Shown: positions 10,598 through 19,390, counted from the stretch's first letter. The stretch: DNA of 64,000 nt from Rouxiella chamberiensis (GCF_026967475.1 NZ_CP114058.1:3224001-3288000); one strand, 5' to 3'. Numbers and translations are program-made. Notes: generated by a model not told the origin, from the sequence alone.

Positions 10598-12418
10598 ATG
10601 GGCGCCGTAAATCCCGAGTTCGTGCTTCGTTTGGAAAGTTTGCTGAGTAGAGTCTATCCCAAGGAACATATTGGCGATCTGATAAAGAAGATTCTGCATC
10701 TTGGAGACAAATGGCGTTACGGAGAACATCGTTCGTCGGAGTGGGTCGACGGCACCAACGTGTATCTCATTACCTACGGCGACACGATTTCGCAGCCCGA
10801 CCGCCCTCCGCTTGCCACCCTGAATGACTTTGCGCAAAAACATCTGAAAGACAGCATCAGCGATATTCATATTCTGCCGATGTACCCGTACAGCTCGGAC
10901 GACGGCTTTAGCGTGATTGATTACCGGCGCATCGACGAACATCTGGGCGGCTGGAGCGATATCCATCACCTCTCCGCCCATTTCAACATGATGTTCGACT
11001 GCGTCATCAACCATATTTCCCGTTCGAGCGACTGGGTGAAAGGTTATATCAATGACGATCCCTACTATCGCGATTACCTGATTGAAGCCAAGCCCGAGCT
11101 GGATTACAGCCGCGTCGTGCGTCCGCGCGCCTCGCCGCTGCTGACGCCGTTCATCAAGGCCGACGGCACACAGCTTTATCTGTGGACCACGTTCAGCGAA
11201 GATCAGATAGACATCAATTTCAAGAATCCGCAGGTCCTGCTCGAAAGCATCGACGTGCTGTTGCAGTATGCGGCCAGCGGCGGACAGTCGATTCGCCTCG
11301 ACGCGATTGGCTATATCTGGAAAGAGCTGGGCACCACCTGTATTCACCGCCCGCAGGCGCACAACATCATCAAGCTGTGGCGCACCATTCTGGATGAGGT
11401 GATCCCCGGCACCCGCATCATTACCGAAACCAACGTGCCGCATCATGAAAACATCAGCTATTTTGGTGAAGGCGACGAGGCGCACATGGTCTATCAGTTT
11501 GCGCTGCCGCCGCTGACGCTGCACGCCTTCCTGCGCGAAGACACCCGCAAGCTGACACAGTGGGCGCAAGGCCTCAACGCGGAAGCGCACTATCCCAAAA
11601 CCACCTATTTCAACTTCCTGTCGAGCCATGACGGCATCGGCCTGCGTCCGACAGAAACCTTTCTCCACGACGACGAGCGCAAATATATGGCGCAGGAGAC
11701 GCAGCGCAAAGAGGGGCGCGTCTCCTACAAAGACAACGGCGACGGCACCCATTCGCCTTACGAGCTGAACATCAACTACCTTAGCGCGCTGACGGAAGCC
11801 AACGACAGCGTCGAGCTGAAAACGCGCAAGTTTCTTGCCGCACAGGCGCTGCTGCTGGCGTTTCTGGGCGTTCCGGCCCTTTATATCCACAGCCTGCTTG
11901 GCAGCGAAAACGATCTCGACGGCATGCATCAGTCCGGTATCAACCGGCGTATCAACCGCAAGAAGCTCAAGCTGGATGAACTCGAGAAAGAGCTGGAGAC
12001 AAAAGGATCGCTGCGATCGGAGGTGTTCAACGGCTTGAAAAAACTGATCGCGATTCGGCGATCCCGCCCTGCCTTCTCGCCTCAGGCCGGTCAGCGGGTG
12101 TTTGAACTGAGCGAAAAACTGTTTGCCATTGAACGCTTTGATCCTAAAACCGATAACCGGATCAGCTGCATCTTCAATATCAGCAGTCAGTCGCAAACCT
12201 TTAAACTCGCGGTCGAAGGTGAGGATCTGATTGGCGGCGAAGCCTTTACCGGACAGATGCGGCTACAGCCGTGGCAGGTGGTCTGGATTGAACACAAACT
12301 CAAGGCGCCGGAGAAACTGGGCGGACTGCGCCGCTGGCGAAGAAAAATCATGATCTCGCTGAAAAAGTCGAAGGCCAACCGATTGCTGCGACGGGGATTG
12401 GGGAAAGCAAAAAGGTGA
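10598..12418 (+). CDS. GH13 sugar phosphorylase (sucrose/glucosylglycerate phosphorylase type)
   Basis: Glycoside hydrolase family 13 protein of 606 residues, most like subfamily 18 phosphorylases, which split alpha-glucosides with phosphate to give glucose 1-phosphate. The expected catalytic set is visible: nucleophile Asp235 in RLDAIGY, acid/base Glu277 in IITETN, and the transition-state Asp345 in LSSHDGIG. The early LPMYPYSSDDGFSV block (about 93-106) is also typical of this subfamily. No signal peptide, so it is cytosolic. The C-terminus after residue 570 is strongly basic. There is no sugar transporter or regulator beside it, and E. coli has nothing at this position between argI and pyrB. 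The sugar cannot be read from the sequence. GGGAAGAG gives a good ribosome site. Confidence 0.8.
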   Translation: MGAVNPEFVLRLESLLSRVYPKEHIGDLIKKILHLGDKWRYGEHRSSEWVDGTNVYLITYGDTISQPDRPPLATLNDFAQKHLKDSISDIHILPMYPYSSDDGFSVIDYRRIDEHLGGWSDIHHLSAHFNMMFDCVINHISRSSDWVKGYINDDPYYRDYLIEAKPELDYSRVVRPRASPLLTPFIKADGTQLYLWTTFSEDQIDINFKNPQVLLESIDVLLQYAASGGQSIRLDAIGYIWKELGTTCIHRPQAHNIIKLWRTILDEVIPGTRIITETNVPHHENISYFGEGDEAHMVYQFALPPLTLHAFLREDTRKLTQWAQGLNAEAHYPKTTYFNFLSSHDGIGLRPTETFLHDDERKYMAQETQRKEGRVSYKDNGDGTHSPYELNINYLSALTEANDSVELKTRKFLAAQALLLAFLGVPALYIHSLLGSENDLDGMHQSGINRRINRKKLKLDELEKELETKGSLRSEVFNGLKKLIAIRRSRPAFSPQAGQRVFELSEKLFAIERFDPKTDNRISCIFNISSQSQTFKLAVEGEDLIGGEAFTGQMRLQPWQVVWIEHKLKAPEKLGGLRRWRRKIMISLKKSKANRLLRRGLGKAKR

Positions 12419-12428
12419 GGTCACCCTC

Positions 12429-12456
12429 TTGCAGGCAAGATTCGTGCGCGTATAAT
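12429..12456 (+). promoter_or_regulatory. pyrBI promoter
   Basis: TTGCAG (12429-12434) and a perfect TATAAT (12451-12456) are separated by 16 bases. The promoter lies just upstream of the leader ORF and attenuator. It overlaps nothing on the plus strand except the end of the phosphorylase gene's downstream sequence. Confidence 0.75.
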
Positions 12457-12482
12457 GCGCCACAATTTGCCGGGAGACTGAC

Positions 12483-12626
12483 ATGAAAAACATCACGACA
12501 TTGCGCTTCGACGCGTCACCGAATCCAGTGCCTGCTGGCGGCGTTCAGCCGTTGTCTCCCGTTATTGCCTTGCAGGCATCCGTGGTTCTGCAAACAAAGA
12601 ATCGATCGCTGAAAGCCCCTCATTGA
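12483..12626 (+). CDS. pyrL: pyrBI leader peptide (PyrL-like)
   Basis: A 47-codon frame starting MKNITTLRFD, preceded by CGGGAGA, runs through the left half of the attenuator stem and stops inside it. In E. coli, translation of a leader that overlaps the attenuator in the same way couples UTP level to read-through into pyrBI. The peptide sequence shows no resemblance to E. coli PyrL, so the assignment rests on position, start site and overlap with the hairpin. A small pause-type hairpin, TGCCT/AGGCA, lies at 12566-12578. Confidence 0.7.
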   Translation: MKNITTLRFDASPNPVPAGGVQPLSPVIALQASVVLQTKNRSLKAPH

Positions 12627-12639
12627 GGGGCTTTTTTTT
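12612..12639 (+). terminator. pyrBI attenuator
   Basis: The stem AAAGCCCCTC/GAGGGGCTTT with loop ATT is followed by eight T residues, 27 bases before the pyrB start. Its left arm is within the leader ORF and the leader stop codon sits in the hairpin. A translating ribosome would therefore prevent its formation. Confidence 0.9.
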
Positions 12640-12665
12640 GTCTGTCATCGTAGAGGAGAGCGAAA

Positions 12666-13601
12666 ATGGCCAATCCGCTGTATCAAAAACACATTATTTC
12701 AATTAACGATCTCAGCCGGGAAGCGCTTGAGCAGGTGCTGGACACCGCTGCAAGCCTGAAAGCCAATCCGCAGCCTGAACTGTTGAAACACAAAGTGATC
12801 GCCAGCTGCTTTTTTGAAGCCTCGACGCGGACCCGCCTGTCTTTCGAAACGGCCATCCATCGCCTGGGCGCTCAGGTGGTCGGTTTTGCCGACGGCAGCA
12901 ACACCTCGCTCGGCAAGAAAGGCGAAACGCTGGCCGACACGATTTCGGTGATTGGCACCTACGTGGATGCTATCGTCATGCGCCATCCGCAGGAAGGCGC
13001 GGCGCGACTGGCAACCGAATTCTCGGGCGGCATTCCAATTCTCAATGCCGGCGATGGCGCGAATCAGCATCCTACCCAGACTCTACTCGACCTGTTTACC
13101 ATTCGCGAAACCCAGGGCCGTCTGGACAACATCAAGATTGCGATGGTCGGCGACCTGAAATATGGCCGCACGGTTCACAGCCTGGCGCAGGCGCTGGCCA
13201 AGTTCAACGGCAACCGCTTCTACTTTATCGCGCCCGATGCGCTGGCGATGCCGGAATACATTCTGAATCTGCTGGAAGAGAAAGGCATCGAATACAGCCT
13301 GCATGAAAGCATTGATGAAGTGGTGCCGGAGCTGGATATTCTCTATATGACGCGCGTGCAGAAAGAGCGTCTGGACCCGTCCGAATACGCCAACGTCAAA
13401 GCCCAGTTCATCCTGCGCGCCGCCGATCTGGCCGAAGCCCGGCCGAATCTGAAGGTGCTGCACCCGCTGCCGCGCATCGACGAAATTACCACCGACGTCG
13501 ACAGCACCCCTTACGCCTGGTATTTCCAGCAGGCCGGTAACGGGATTTACGCACGCCAAGCTTTGCTGGCACTGGTTCTCAACGCCGACACCGCCGAATA
13601 A
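12666..13601 (+). CDS. pyrB: PyrB, aspartate carbamoyltransferase catalytic subunit
   Basis: Catalyses carbamoyl phosphate plus aspartate to carbamoyl aspartate, the committed step of pyrimidine synthesis. The 311-residue length equals the E. coli mature form plus the initiator. The carbamoyl phosphate motif STRTRLSFE is near residue 53, and [14 protein letters not shown] near residue 133. The C-terminal block [16 protein letters not shown] carries aspartate contacts. AGAGGAG is a strong ribosome site. pyrI follows after ten bases, forming the pyrBI operon that gives the c6r6 holoenzyme. Confidence 0.98.
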   Translation: MANPLYQKHIISINDLSREALEQVLDTAASLKANPQPELLKHKVIASCFFEASTRTRLSFETAIHRLGAQVVGFADGSNTSLGKKGETLADTISVIGTYVDAIVMRHPQEGAARLATEFSGGIPILNAGDGANQHPTQTLLDLFTIRETQGRLDNIKIAMVGDLKYGRTVHSLAQALAKFNGNRFYFIAPDALAMPEYILNLLEEKGIEYSLHESIDEVVPELDILYMTRVQKERLDPSEYANVKAQFILRAADLAEARPNLKVLHPLPRIDEITTDVDSTPYAWYFQQAGNGIYARQALLALVLNADTAE

Positions 13602-13611
13602 GGAGCGCATC

Positions 13612-14076
13612 ATGACGCAAGACAATAAACTCCAGGTAGAAGCCATCAAATGCGGCACGGTTATCGACCATATTCCCGCGCAGGTCGGCTTTAAATTGCT
13701 GTCGCTGTTTAAACTTACGGAAACCGACCAGCGGATCACCATCGGCCTGAATTTGCCGTCCAACGAGCTGGGCCGCAAGGACATCATCAAGATAGAGAAC
13801 ACCTTCTTGACCGAATCGCAGGTCAATCAGCTGGCCGTGTATGCCCCGCATGCGACGGTCAACCGTATCGACGATTACGTGGTGGTCAAAAAGCTGCACC
13901 CAAGCCTGCCGGATCGTATCGAAGGCGTGCTGCGCTGCCCGAATGGCAACTGCATCAGCCGTTTCGAGCCTGTAAAATCCAGCTTCGCGGTGAAAAATCG
14001 CCATGATGAAGTGCATTTGCAGTGCAAGTACTGCGAGAAAGAGTTCGAGCATCAGGTGGTGTTGAATAACGAATAG
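13612..14076 (+). CDS. pyrI: PyrI, aspartate carbamoyltransferase regulatory subunit
   Basis: Regulatory chain that binds CTP, UTP or ATP and holds catalytic trimers together. The 154-residue protein shows the allosteric N-domain ([20 protein letters not shown]) and the C-terminal zinc domain with Cys109, Cys114, Cys138 and Cys141, matching the E. coli zinc ligands. It lies directly behind pyrB with its own AAGGAG site. Confidence 0.98.
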   Translation: MTQDNKLQVEAIKCGTVIDHIPAQVGFKLLSLFKLTETDQRITIGLNLPSNELGRKDIIKIENTFLTESQVNQLAVYAPHATVNRIDDYVVVKKLHPSLPDRIEGVLRCPNGNCISRFEPVKSSFAVKNRHDEVHLQCKYCEKEFEHQVVLNNE

Positions 14077-14191
14077 CGCGGGAGATTGGGGGATGATTTC
14101 CTGCGCCCCGCTCCCTATACTGTCTGAACGCATTTTTTTCAGTCAGGCCTTGTTCAATCCACAAGGCTTTTCAATTCAACAAGGAACTAGT

Positions 14192-14578
14192 ATGTCTCGC
14201 GTAATCAGTACAGAAAATGCACCAGCGGCTATCGGTCCTTACGTGCAGGGCGTTGATCTCGGCAGCATGATCATCACCTCCGGTCAGATCCCTGTCGATC
14301 CTAAAACCGGCGCGGTTGCAGACGACATTGCGGCACAGGCGCGTCAGTCGCTTGAAAACGTGCAGGCTATCGTCGAAGCGGCCGGCCTGAAAGTGGCCGA
14401 TATCGTGAAAACCACCGTGTTCGTTAAAGATCTTAACGACTTCGCGACCGTCAACGCGACTTATGAAGCCTTCTTCACCGAGCACAATGCACCGTTCCCG
14501 GCGCGCTCCTGCGTGGAAGTTGCCCGTCTGCCAAAGGACGTCAACATCGAGATTGAAGCTATCGCCGTTCGTCGCTAA
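14192..14578 (+). CDS. ridA: RidA, 2-iminobutanoate/2-iminopropanoate deaminase
   Basis: Hydrolyses reactive enamine/imine products of PLP enzymes such as threonine dehydratase. The 128-residue length matches E. coli RidA exactly from MSRVISTENAPAAIGPYVQG. The active-site arginine lies in FPARSCVEVARLP near residue 105. A longer frame from 14093 has no family support, and AAGGAA precedes the chosen ATG. Position directly after pyrBI is the usual enterobacterial arrangement. A terminator follows. Confidence 0.97.
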   Translation: MSRVISTENAPAAIGPYVQGVDLGSMIITSGQIPVDPKTGAVADDIAAQARQSLENVQAIVEAAGLKVADIVKTTVFVKDLNDFATVNATYEAFFTEHNAPFPARSCVEVARLPKDVNIEIEAIAVRR

Positions 14579-14595
14579 GCCTGCTCTCTTTCCTG

Positions 14596-14622
14596 AAAGG
14601 TCAGCCTCGCGCTGGCCTTTTT
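14596..14622 (+). terminator. Intrinsic terminator after ridA
   Basis: A ten-base-pair stem, AAAGGTCAGC with GCTGGCCTTT (one G-T pair), around CTCGC is followed by T residues. Confidence 0.85.
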
Positions 14623-14858
14623 AGTTTTTGCTCCCGTCTTGTTAATGCCCCATTACCGCTCATAATCAAGAATGACGCACTTTTTTCGCTCATTTTTTGG
14701 CATTTTGCGTCGTCATGCGCACTCTTGAAGCGCGATCTCCCCACTGTTTCGGCGATTTTCCCGGAAATCTGCACGCTGGCACACTTTATGCGTAGTCTCT
14801 GTGTGCGGTCGATTTCAGGTATGCACGAACCCTAGCCTGTTATGTCAGTGAGGTGATG

Positions 14859-16295
14859 ATGATTAATATAGATCTTTTCGATTCGCCCTTTTTTGATGAA
14901 ATGTTAATGGCCAAGGGGCAACACCGCAGCCATTATCAAGCCTACTGGCAATGGTTACAGCAGGCCGATCAACAGGCCGTACAGCGCAAGAAAGAGGAAG
15001 CCGCGCTGTTGTTTCATCGGGTGGGGATTACCTTCAACGTGTACGGGGACGACGACGGTGCCGAGCGCCTGATCCCCTTTGACAGCGTGCCGCGCATTAT
15101 TCCGGCCAGAGAGTGGCAGATGCTGGATAGCGGCATTCGTCAGCGGGTACAGGCGCTGAACTGCTTCCTGCATGATATCTACCACGATCAGCGGATCCTC
15201 AAGGCCGGGATCGTTCCCGCCGAACAGGTTCTGGCCAACGATCAATACCAGCCGTGCATGCAGGGTGTGGATCTGCATCGCGACACCTACGCGCATATTG
15301 CCGGCACCGACATGGTTCGCGGCGGCGACGGCGAATATTATGTGCTGGAAGACAACCTGCGCACGCCATCGGGCGTCTCTTACATGATGGAAAACCGCAA
15401 GATGATGATGCGGCTCTATCCCGAACTCTTTAGCGAACAGCGCATTGCGCCGGTTTCCCGCTACCCTTCCCATCTCCTGCAAACCCTGCGCGAAAGCACG
15501 CCGGTCAACGATCCGACCGTTGTAGTGCTTACGCCGGGCCGTTTCAACAGCGCCTATTTCGAACACAGCTTCCTCGCGCAGCAGATGGGCGTGGAGCTGG
15601 TAGAAAGTGTGGATCTGTTCGTCAAGGAAGGGGCCGTGTTTATGCGCACGACCGCCGGGCCATGCAAGGTCGATGTTATCTATCGCCGTCTCGATGACGC
15701 GTTTCTTGACCCGCTCGCCTTCCGCGCCGATTCGATGCTGGGCGTGCCGGGGTTGCTGTCGGTCTACCGCACCGGCAATGTGGTGCTGGCCAATGCAATC
15801 GGCACCGGCGTTGCCGACGACAAGTCTATCTACCCTTATGTGCCGGAGATGATCCGCTATTACCTCGGCGAAGATCCGATCCTCAACAATGTGCCGACCT
15901 GGCAGTGCCGCAAGGAAACGGATCTCTCCTACGTGCTCGCCAACCTCGAAAAGATGGTGGTGAAAGAGGTTCATGGCGCAGGCGGTTACGGCATGCTGAT
16001 TGGCCCGCAGGCGACGCAGGGTGAAATCGAAACCTTCCGCCAGCTTCTCAGGGCGCGGCCGCAAAACTACATCGCGCAGGAGACACTGGCGCTCTCGACC
16101 TGCCCGACTTTTGTCGACGACGGTCTGGCTCCGCGCCATATCGACCTGCGTCCGTTCGCGCTGACCGGTGCCGAAATCCGGCTGGTGCCGGGCGGACTGA
16201 CCCGCGTGGCGCTGGCCGAAGGATCGCTTGTGGTCAATTCGTCACAGGGCGGCGGCACCAAGGACACCTGGGTTTTGGAGGATGACGCATGCTAA
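14859..16295 (+). CDS. Circularly permuted ATP-grasp protein of the Anbu cluster
   Basis: Protein of about 478 residues of the circularly permuted ATP-grasp type 2 family (DUF404/DUF407, COG2308). Features seen include EDNLRTPSGVSYMMENR, RTGNVVLANAIGTGVADDKSIYPYVPEMIRYYLGE split in the usual order, and MVVKEVHGAGGYGMLIGP, which resembles the ATP-binding glycine loop. Comparative genomics in the literature predicts that these proteins are amide- or peptide-bond-forming ligases working with the alpha-E protein. GTG, ATG and ATG occur in tandem at 14853, 14856 and 14859; the last has the best spacing from GTGAGG. Its stop overlaps the next start by seven bases. The reaction and substrate are unknown. 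Confidence 0.85.
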   Translation: MINIDLFDSPFFDEMLMAKGQHRSHYQAYWQWLQQADQQAVQRKKEEAALLFHRVGITFNVYGDDDGAERLIPFDSVPRIIPAREWQMLDSGIRQRVQALNCFLHDIYHDQRILKAGIVPAEQVLANDQYQPCMQGVDLHRDTYAHIAGTDMVRGGDGEYYVLEDNLRTPSGVSYMMENRKMMMRLYPELFSEQRIAPVSRYPSHLLQTLRESTPVNDPTVVVLTPGRFNSAYFEHSFLAQQMGVELVESVDLFVKEGAVFMRTTAGPCKVDVIYRRLDDAFLDPLAFRADSMLGVPGLLSVYRTGNVVLANAIGTGVADDKSIYPYVPEMIRYYLGEDPILNNVPTWQCRKETDLSYVLANLEKMVVKEVHGAGGYGMLIGPQATQGEIETFRQLLRARPQNYIAQETLALSTCPTFVDDGLAPRHIDLRPFALTGAEIRLVPGGLTRVALAEGSLVVNSSQGGGTKDTWVLEDDAC

Positions 16296-17215
16296 GCAGA
16301 ACAGCCAGTGAACTCTATTGGATGGCCCGCTATCTCGAGCGCGCCGAAAACATTGCCCGCCTGATGGACGTGACCAACAAGCTGTCGATGATGTCTATCC
16401 GCGACAGCAACCATGATCTTCTGGTGCCGCTGCTGCTGACCGGCACCCAGTCGCTGTTTAACGAAACCTATCAGCAGGTCACCATGAACAACCTGCTGCA
16501 TTTCTTTGCCATCGACAGCAACAACCACAGCAGCATTATCAGCTGCATGCAGATGGCGTGGAACAATGCCCACGCGGTGCGCGGCAGCCTGTCGTCGGAA
16601 GTGTGGGAAAGCATCAACGCCTCGTGGATTGAAATGAAAATCATCCGCCGCCAGGGCGTCGGGTCGGCGGGCGCAGACAGCTTCTTCGATTGGGTAAAAG
16701 AACGGTCGCACCTGTTCCGTGGCGCGATGTTCGGCACTTTGCTGCGCAGCGATGCGCTGTATTTCATTCGTCTCGGCACCATGCTTGAGCGCGCAGACAG
16801 CACCGCACGCCTGCTTGAGGCCAAAAATCAGCTGCTGGATGCCGACGAGGATCCGGTGCGCGAATACTATCGCATGGACACGCTGCTGCGCGCGGTCAGC
16901 GCCCGTGAAGCCTTCCATAGCCTCTACAAACAGCAACTTAGCCGGGAAACCATCGCCGACTTGCTGATTCTGCGACGCGAACTGCCCCGTTCGCTGCTGG
17001 CCTGCGTCGAGGTCATCACCGAACAGCTGGAACTGATAGGCGGCAGCGCAGGCAATCTGCCGCGCCGTCGCGCCCATACCTTGCATGCCCAACTGCGCTT
17101 CTCCACCCTCGCCGAGATTCAGGAAGTCGGCCTCAGCGACTGGCTGAATGACTTCCTCAACCAGACCAATGCGATTGCCGAGAGCGTTCACCAGACCTAT
17201 TTGGAGGCACAATGA
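16289..17215 (+). CDS. Alpha-E domain protein of the Anbu cluster (DUF403)
   Basis: All-helical protein of 308 residues of the alpha-E family (DUF403, COG2307). The N-terminal signature MLSRTASELYWMARYLERAE is the classic family start. A second conserved block, GTMLERADSTARLLEAKN, lies near residue 175. The family nearly always accompanies the permuted ATP-grasp, here overlapping its gene by seven bases, and is sometimes fused to it. Its role is unknown; partner or substrate-holding functions are guesses from co-occurrence. It overlaps the transglutaminase-like gene by four bases (ATGA), so the cluster is translated as one message. Confidence 0.87.
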   Translation: MLSRTASELYWMARYLERAENIARLMDVTNKLSMMSIRDSNHDLLVPLLLTGTQSLFNETYQQVTMNNLLHFFAIDSNNHSSIISCMQMAWNNAHAVRGSLSSEVWESINASWIEMKIIRRQGVGSAGADSFFDWVKERSHLFRGAMFGTLLRSDALYFIRLGTMLERADSTARLLEAKNQLLDADEDPVREYYRMDTLLRAVSAREAFHSLYKQQLSRETIADLLILRRELPRSLLACVEVITEQLELIGGSAGNLPRRRAHTLHAQLRFSTLAEIQEVGLSDWLNDFLNQTNAIAESVHQTYLEAQ

Positions 17216-18007
17216 AACTTAACGTCAGTCATCAGACGCATTATACCTATGCGCAACAGGTTAAACGTTCGACCCAGTATCTTCGTCTGACGCCGCAGAA
17301 CTCCAGCCACCAGAAGATCCTCACCTGGGAACTGAGCCTGCCGGAATACGCCACGCGCACCATTGATGCCTACGGCAACGTGCTGCACGTGTTAACCCTC
17401 GACCAGCCGCATCAGGCCATTACCATCGAGGCGAACCGGCGTGGTGGAAATCGAAGATAACGTCGAGGACGACAACTTCGGGCATCTCTCGCCGCTGGTG
17501 TTTCTGCGTGCCAGCCCGCTGACGCACGCCGATGCCGCCATCCGCGATTTCGCCTCGCGCTACTATCGTCCGCAGGCGCAGCACGAGAGTCTATGCAAGC
17601 TGATGGGCGAACTGCTTTTGAAAATGCCTTACAGTCCGGGCACGACGACGGTCAAGGACAGCGCCGCGCAGGCGTTTGGCGCGCAGCAGGGAGTCTGTCA
17701 GGATCACACGCACGTGTTTCTCGCCTGCTGCCGCAGTCTGGGCATTCCGGCGCGCTACGTGAGCGGCTATCTCTACAGTCAGGATACGGAACACGTGGCG
17801 ACGCACGCCTGGGCCGAAGCCTGGATAGACGGCCGCTGGCAGAGTTTTGATGTCACCAATAATACCTGTCAGCCCAATCAGCATTTGAAACTCGCCATCG
17901 GGATAGATTATCTTGATGCTTGTCCGGTGCGCGGTATCCGTCTCGGCGGCGGGTGTGAAGATATGCACACGATAGCCGCCGTGCAAATGCTCGATACTCC
18001 TCAATAG
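17212..18007 (+). pseudogene. Transglutaminase-like cysteine protease of the Anbu cluster, frame broken by one extra C
   Basis: Bacterial transglutaminase-like protease (COG1305) with an N-terminal beta domain starting MKLNVSHQTHYTYAQQV. The catalytic triad is visible in the second frame: Cys in GVCQDHTHVFLACC, His in THAWAEAWIDGRW, and Asp in SFDVTNN. The first frame ends at 17460 after ITIEANRRGGNRR; the family sequence continues in the next frame as VVEIEDNVEDDNFGHLSPLVFL. Removing one C at 17436-17437 gives a 264-residue protein of normal length. The context, CGAACC, is the same as at the pepA and kdsD breaks, so an artefact is likely. In other genomes this gene lies between the alpha-E gene and anbu. 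Confidence 0.85.
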
Positions 18008-18040
18008 CGCTCTTTTTCCCTACTCAAGACAGGTAACGGT

Positions 18041-18772
18041 ATGACTTACTGTGTGGCCATGCGATTGTCCTCTGGCCTGGTGTTTGTTTCCGACTCGCGA
18101 ACCAATGCCGGGGTGGACCATATTTCCACTTTCCGCAAACTGCATGTTTTTCATCAGAGCGATGAGCGCGTGCTGGTGATTCAGAGTGCCGGCAATCTGG
18201 CGACCACACAGAGCATTCTCAGCCTGCTGCACCGCCGTAGTCTGGATGCCACAGTGCCCAACTTGCTCAACGTCGAGTCGATGTATGATGCGGCGAGCCT
18301 GCTGGGGGAAACGGTGCGCGAAGTGATTGCCCGCGACAGTGGCGACAATCAGGGCGGCATGACGGATTTCAGCTGTAACCTGTTGCTGGGCGGGCAGATC
18401 AAGGGCGAAGGGCTGCGGCTGTTCCATGTTTATCCGCAGGGGAATTTCATCGAAGCGACGCATGATACGCCGTATTTTCAGGTGGGCGAAAGCAAGTACG
18501 GCAAACCGATTATCGATCGCGTGCTGACCTATGATACGGCGCTGGAGCAGGCGATGCAGTGCGCGTTGATTTCAATGGATTCCACTCTGCGCAGCAATCT
18601 CTCTGTCGGCCTGCCGCTTGATGTCATGACCTATCCGAAAGACAGTTTCAGCGATGCGCAGCAGTACCGAATTACAGAAGATCACCCGTATTTTGCCATG
18701 ATCCGCAAAGGCTGGGGAGAAGGCCTGCTCAGCATCTTTGCCCAGCTACCGCCGCTCAAACTGGAGAAGTAA
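18041..18772 (+). CDS. Anbu, proteasome-like N-terminal-threonine peptidase
   Basis: Member of the Ntn-hydrolase superfamily related to HslV and proteasome beta subunits, known as Anbu (ancestral beta subunit; proteasome-type protease, COG3484). After removal of Met1 the chain would start with Thr, the expected nucleophile (TYCVAMRLSSGLVFVSDSRT). Counting that Thr as 1, Asp17 and Lys32 sit where HslV has Asp17 and Lys33. The 243-residue length is typical of Anbu and longer than HslV. No ATPase of the HslU or ClpX kind is in the window. Physiological substrates are unknown; association with the ATP-grasp, alpha-E and transglutaminase-like genes is the recognised genomic context. Confidence 0.85.
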   Translation: MTYCVAMRLSSGLVFVSDSRTNAGVDHISTFRKLHVFHQSDERVLVIQSAGNLATTQSILSLLHRRSLDATVPNLLNVESMYDAASLLGETVREVIARDSGDNQGGMTDFSCNLLLGGQIKGEGLRLFHVYPQGNFIEATHDTPYFQVGESKYGKPIIDRVLTYDTALEQAMQCALISMDSTLRSNLSVGLPLDVMTYPKDSFSDAQQYRITEDHPYFAMIRKGWGEGLLSIFAQLPPLKLEK

Positions 18773-18803
18773 CGCGGCGTCCTGCGCTCTTATGTCAATC
18801 CTC

Positions 18804-18829
18804 CGGCCCTGCATCGAAGGGCCGTATTC
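18804..18829. terminator. Hairpin between convergent anbu and ygjV
   Basis: The seven-base-pair stem CGGCCCT/AGGGCCG with a seven-base loop lies between the two convergent stop codons. It lacks a clean T run on either strand, so efficiency is uncertain. Confidence 0.45.
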
Positions 18830-19390
18830 TCACACGGCTTCCGCCTGCGCCTCTTTTTTCTCGAGCTGAGTTTCGACGGCAAAGGGATCGATGCCGCGCT
18901 GCTGCATACGGTAAAAACGCAGGATGTTAAAACCGTTCATGACGAGAAAACTGCTTTCGATAAGCGTGCCGCCAATAGATCCCAGCCAGATATTATGCGC
19001 TACCCAGCCGCAGGTCGAGAACCACATAATCACCCGCGTTTTCAGGCCACTGGTGCGAAATAAAGCCCAGGTGCTGGCGACGGTACCGATGACCGGCAAC
19101 ACCTCCATCAAATGTTTGGCCTTACCCAATCCGAAACTCAGGGTCAGAATAATAAACGCCAGCATCACCCAGACGCTGCGGGTGCGCAGTGCCAACTGGG
19201 TGCGGATCGAGTTGAGCAACGCCGCGCTGCCGGCGGAATTGGCCCCCATCAACAGAAAATGTACGCCGATAATGGCGCTGTAAGCCGAAAGCTGCTGTTT
19301 GAAACGGCGATCGCTGCGGCTGAAAAACATGGTAATGCCGACACAAAAAGCCAGTAACCCGATACCCTGCGCGAACCAGTAGAGCGACAT
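18830..19390 (-). CDS. ygjV: YgjV family inner-membrane protein
   Basis: Predicted polytopic inner-membrane protein of the YgjV/imp family with about six hydrophobic segments. The protein starts MSLYWFAQGIGLLAFCVGIT and keeps the blocks SAIIGVHFLLMG, VLPVIGTVASTWALF, MWFSTCGWVAHNIWLGSIGG and FNILRFYRMQQRGIDPF, all close to E. coli YgjV. Upstream in-frame residues to 19483 have no family match. Function is unknown. Confidence 0.88.
   Translation of the reverse strand: MSLYWFAQGIGLLAFCVGITMFFSRSDRRFKQQLSAYSAIIGVHFLLMGANSAGSAALLNSIRTQLALRTRSVWVMLAFIILTLSFGLGKAKHLMEVLPVIGTVASTWALFRTSGLKTRVIMWFSTCGWVAHNIWLGSIGGTLIESSFLVMNGFNILRFYRMQQRGIDPFAVETQLEKKEAQAEAV

Noticed and set aside
10493..12196. 567-codon open frame on the minus strand across the sugar phosphorylase
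   Set aside because: Antisense shadow; the plus-strand GH13 frame carries all catalytic motifs.
14093..14191. Upstream extension of ridA
   Set aside because: The extra 33 residues have no family counterpart, and the internal ATG has the ribosome site and gives the exact family length.
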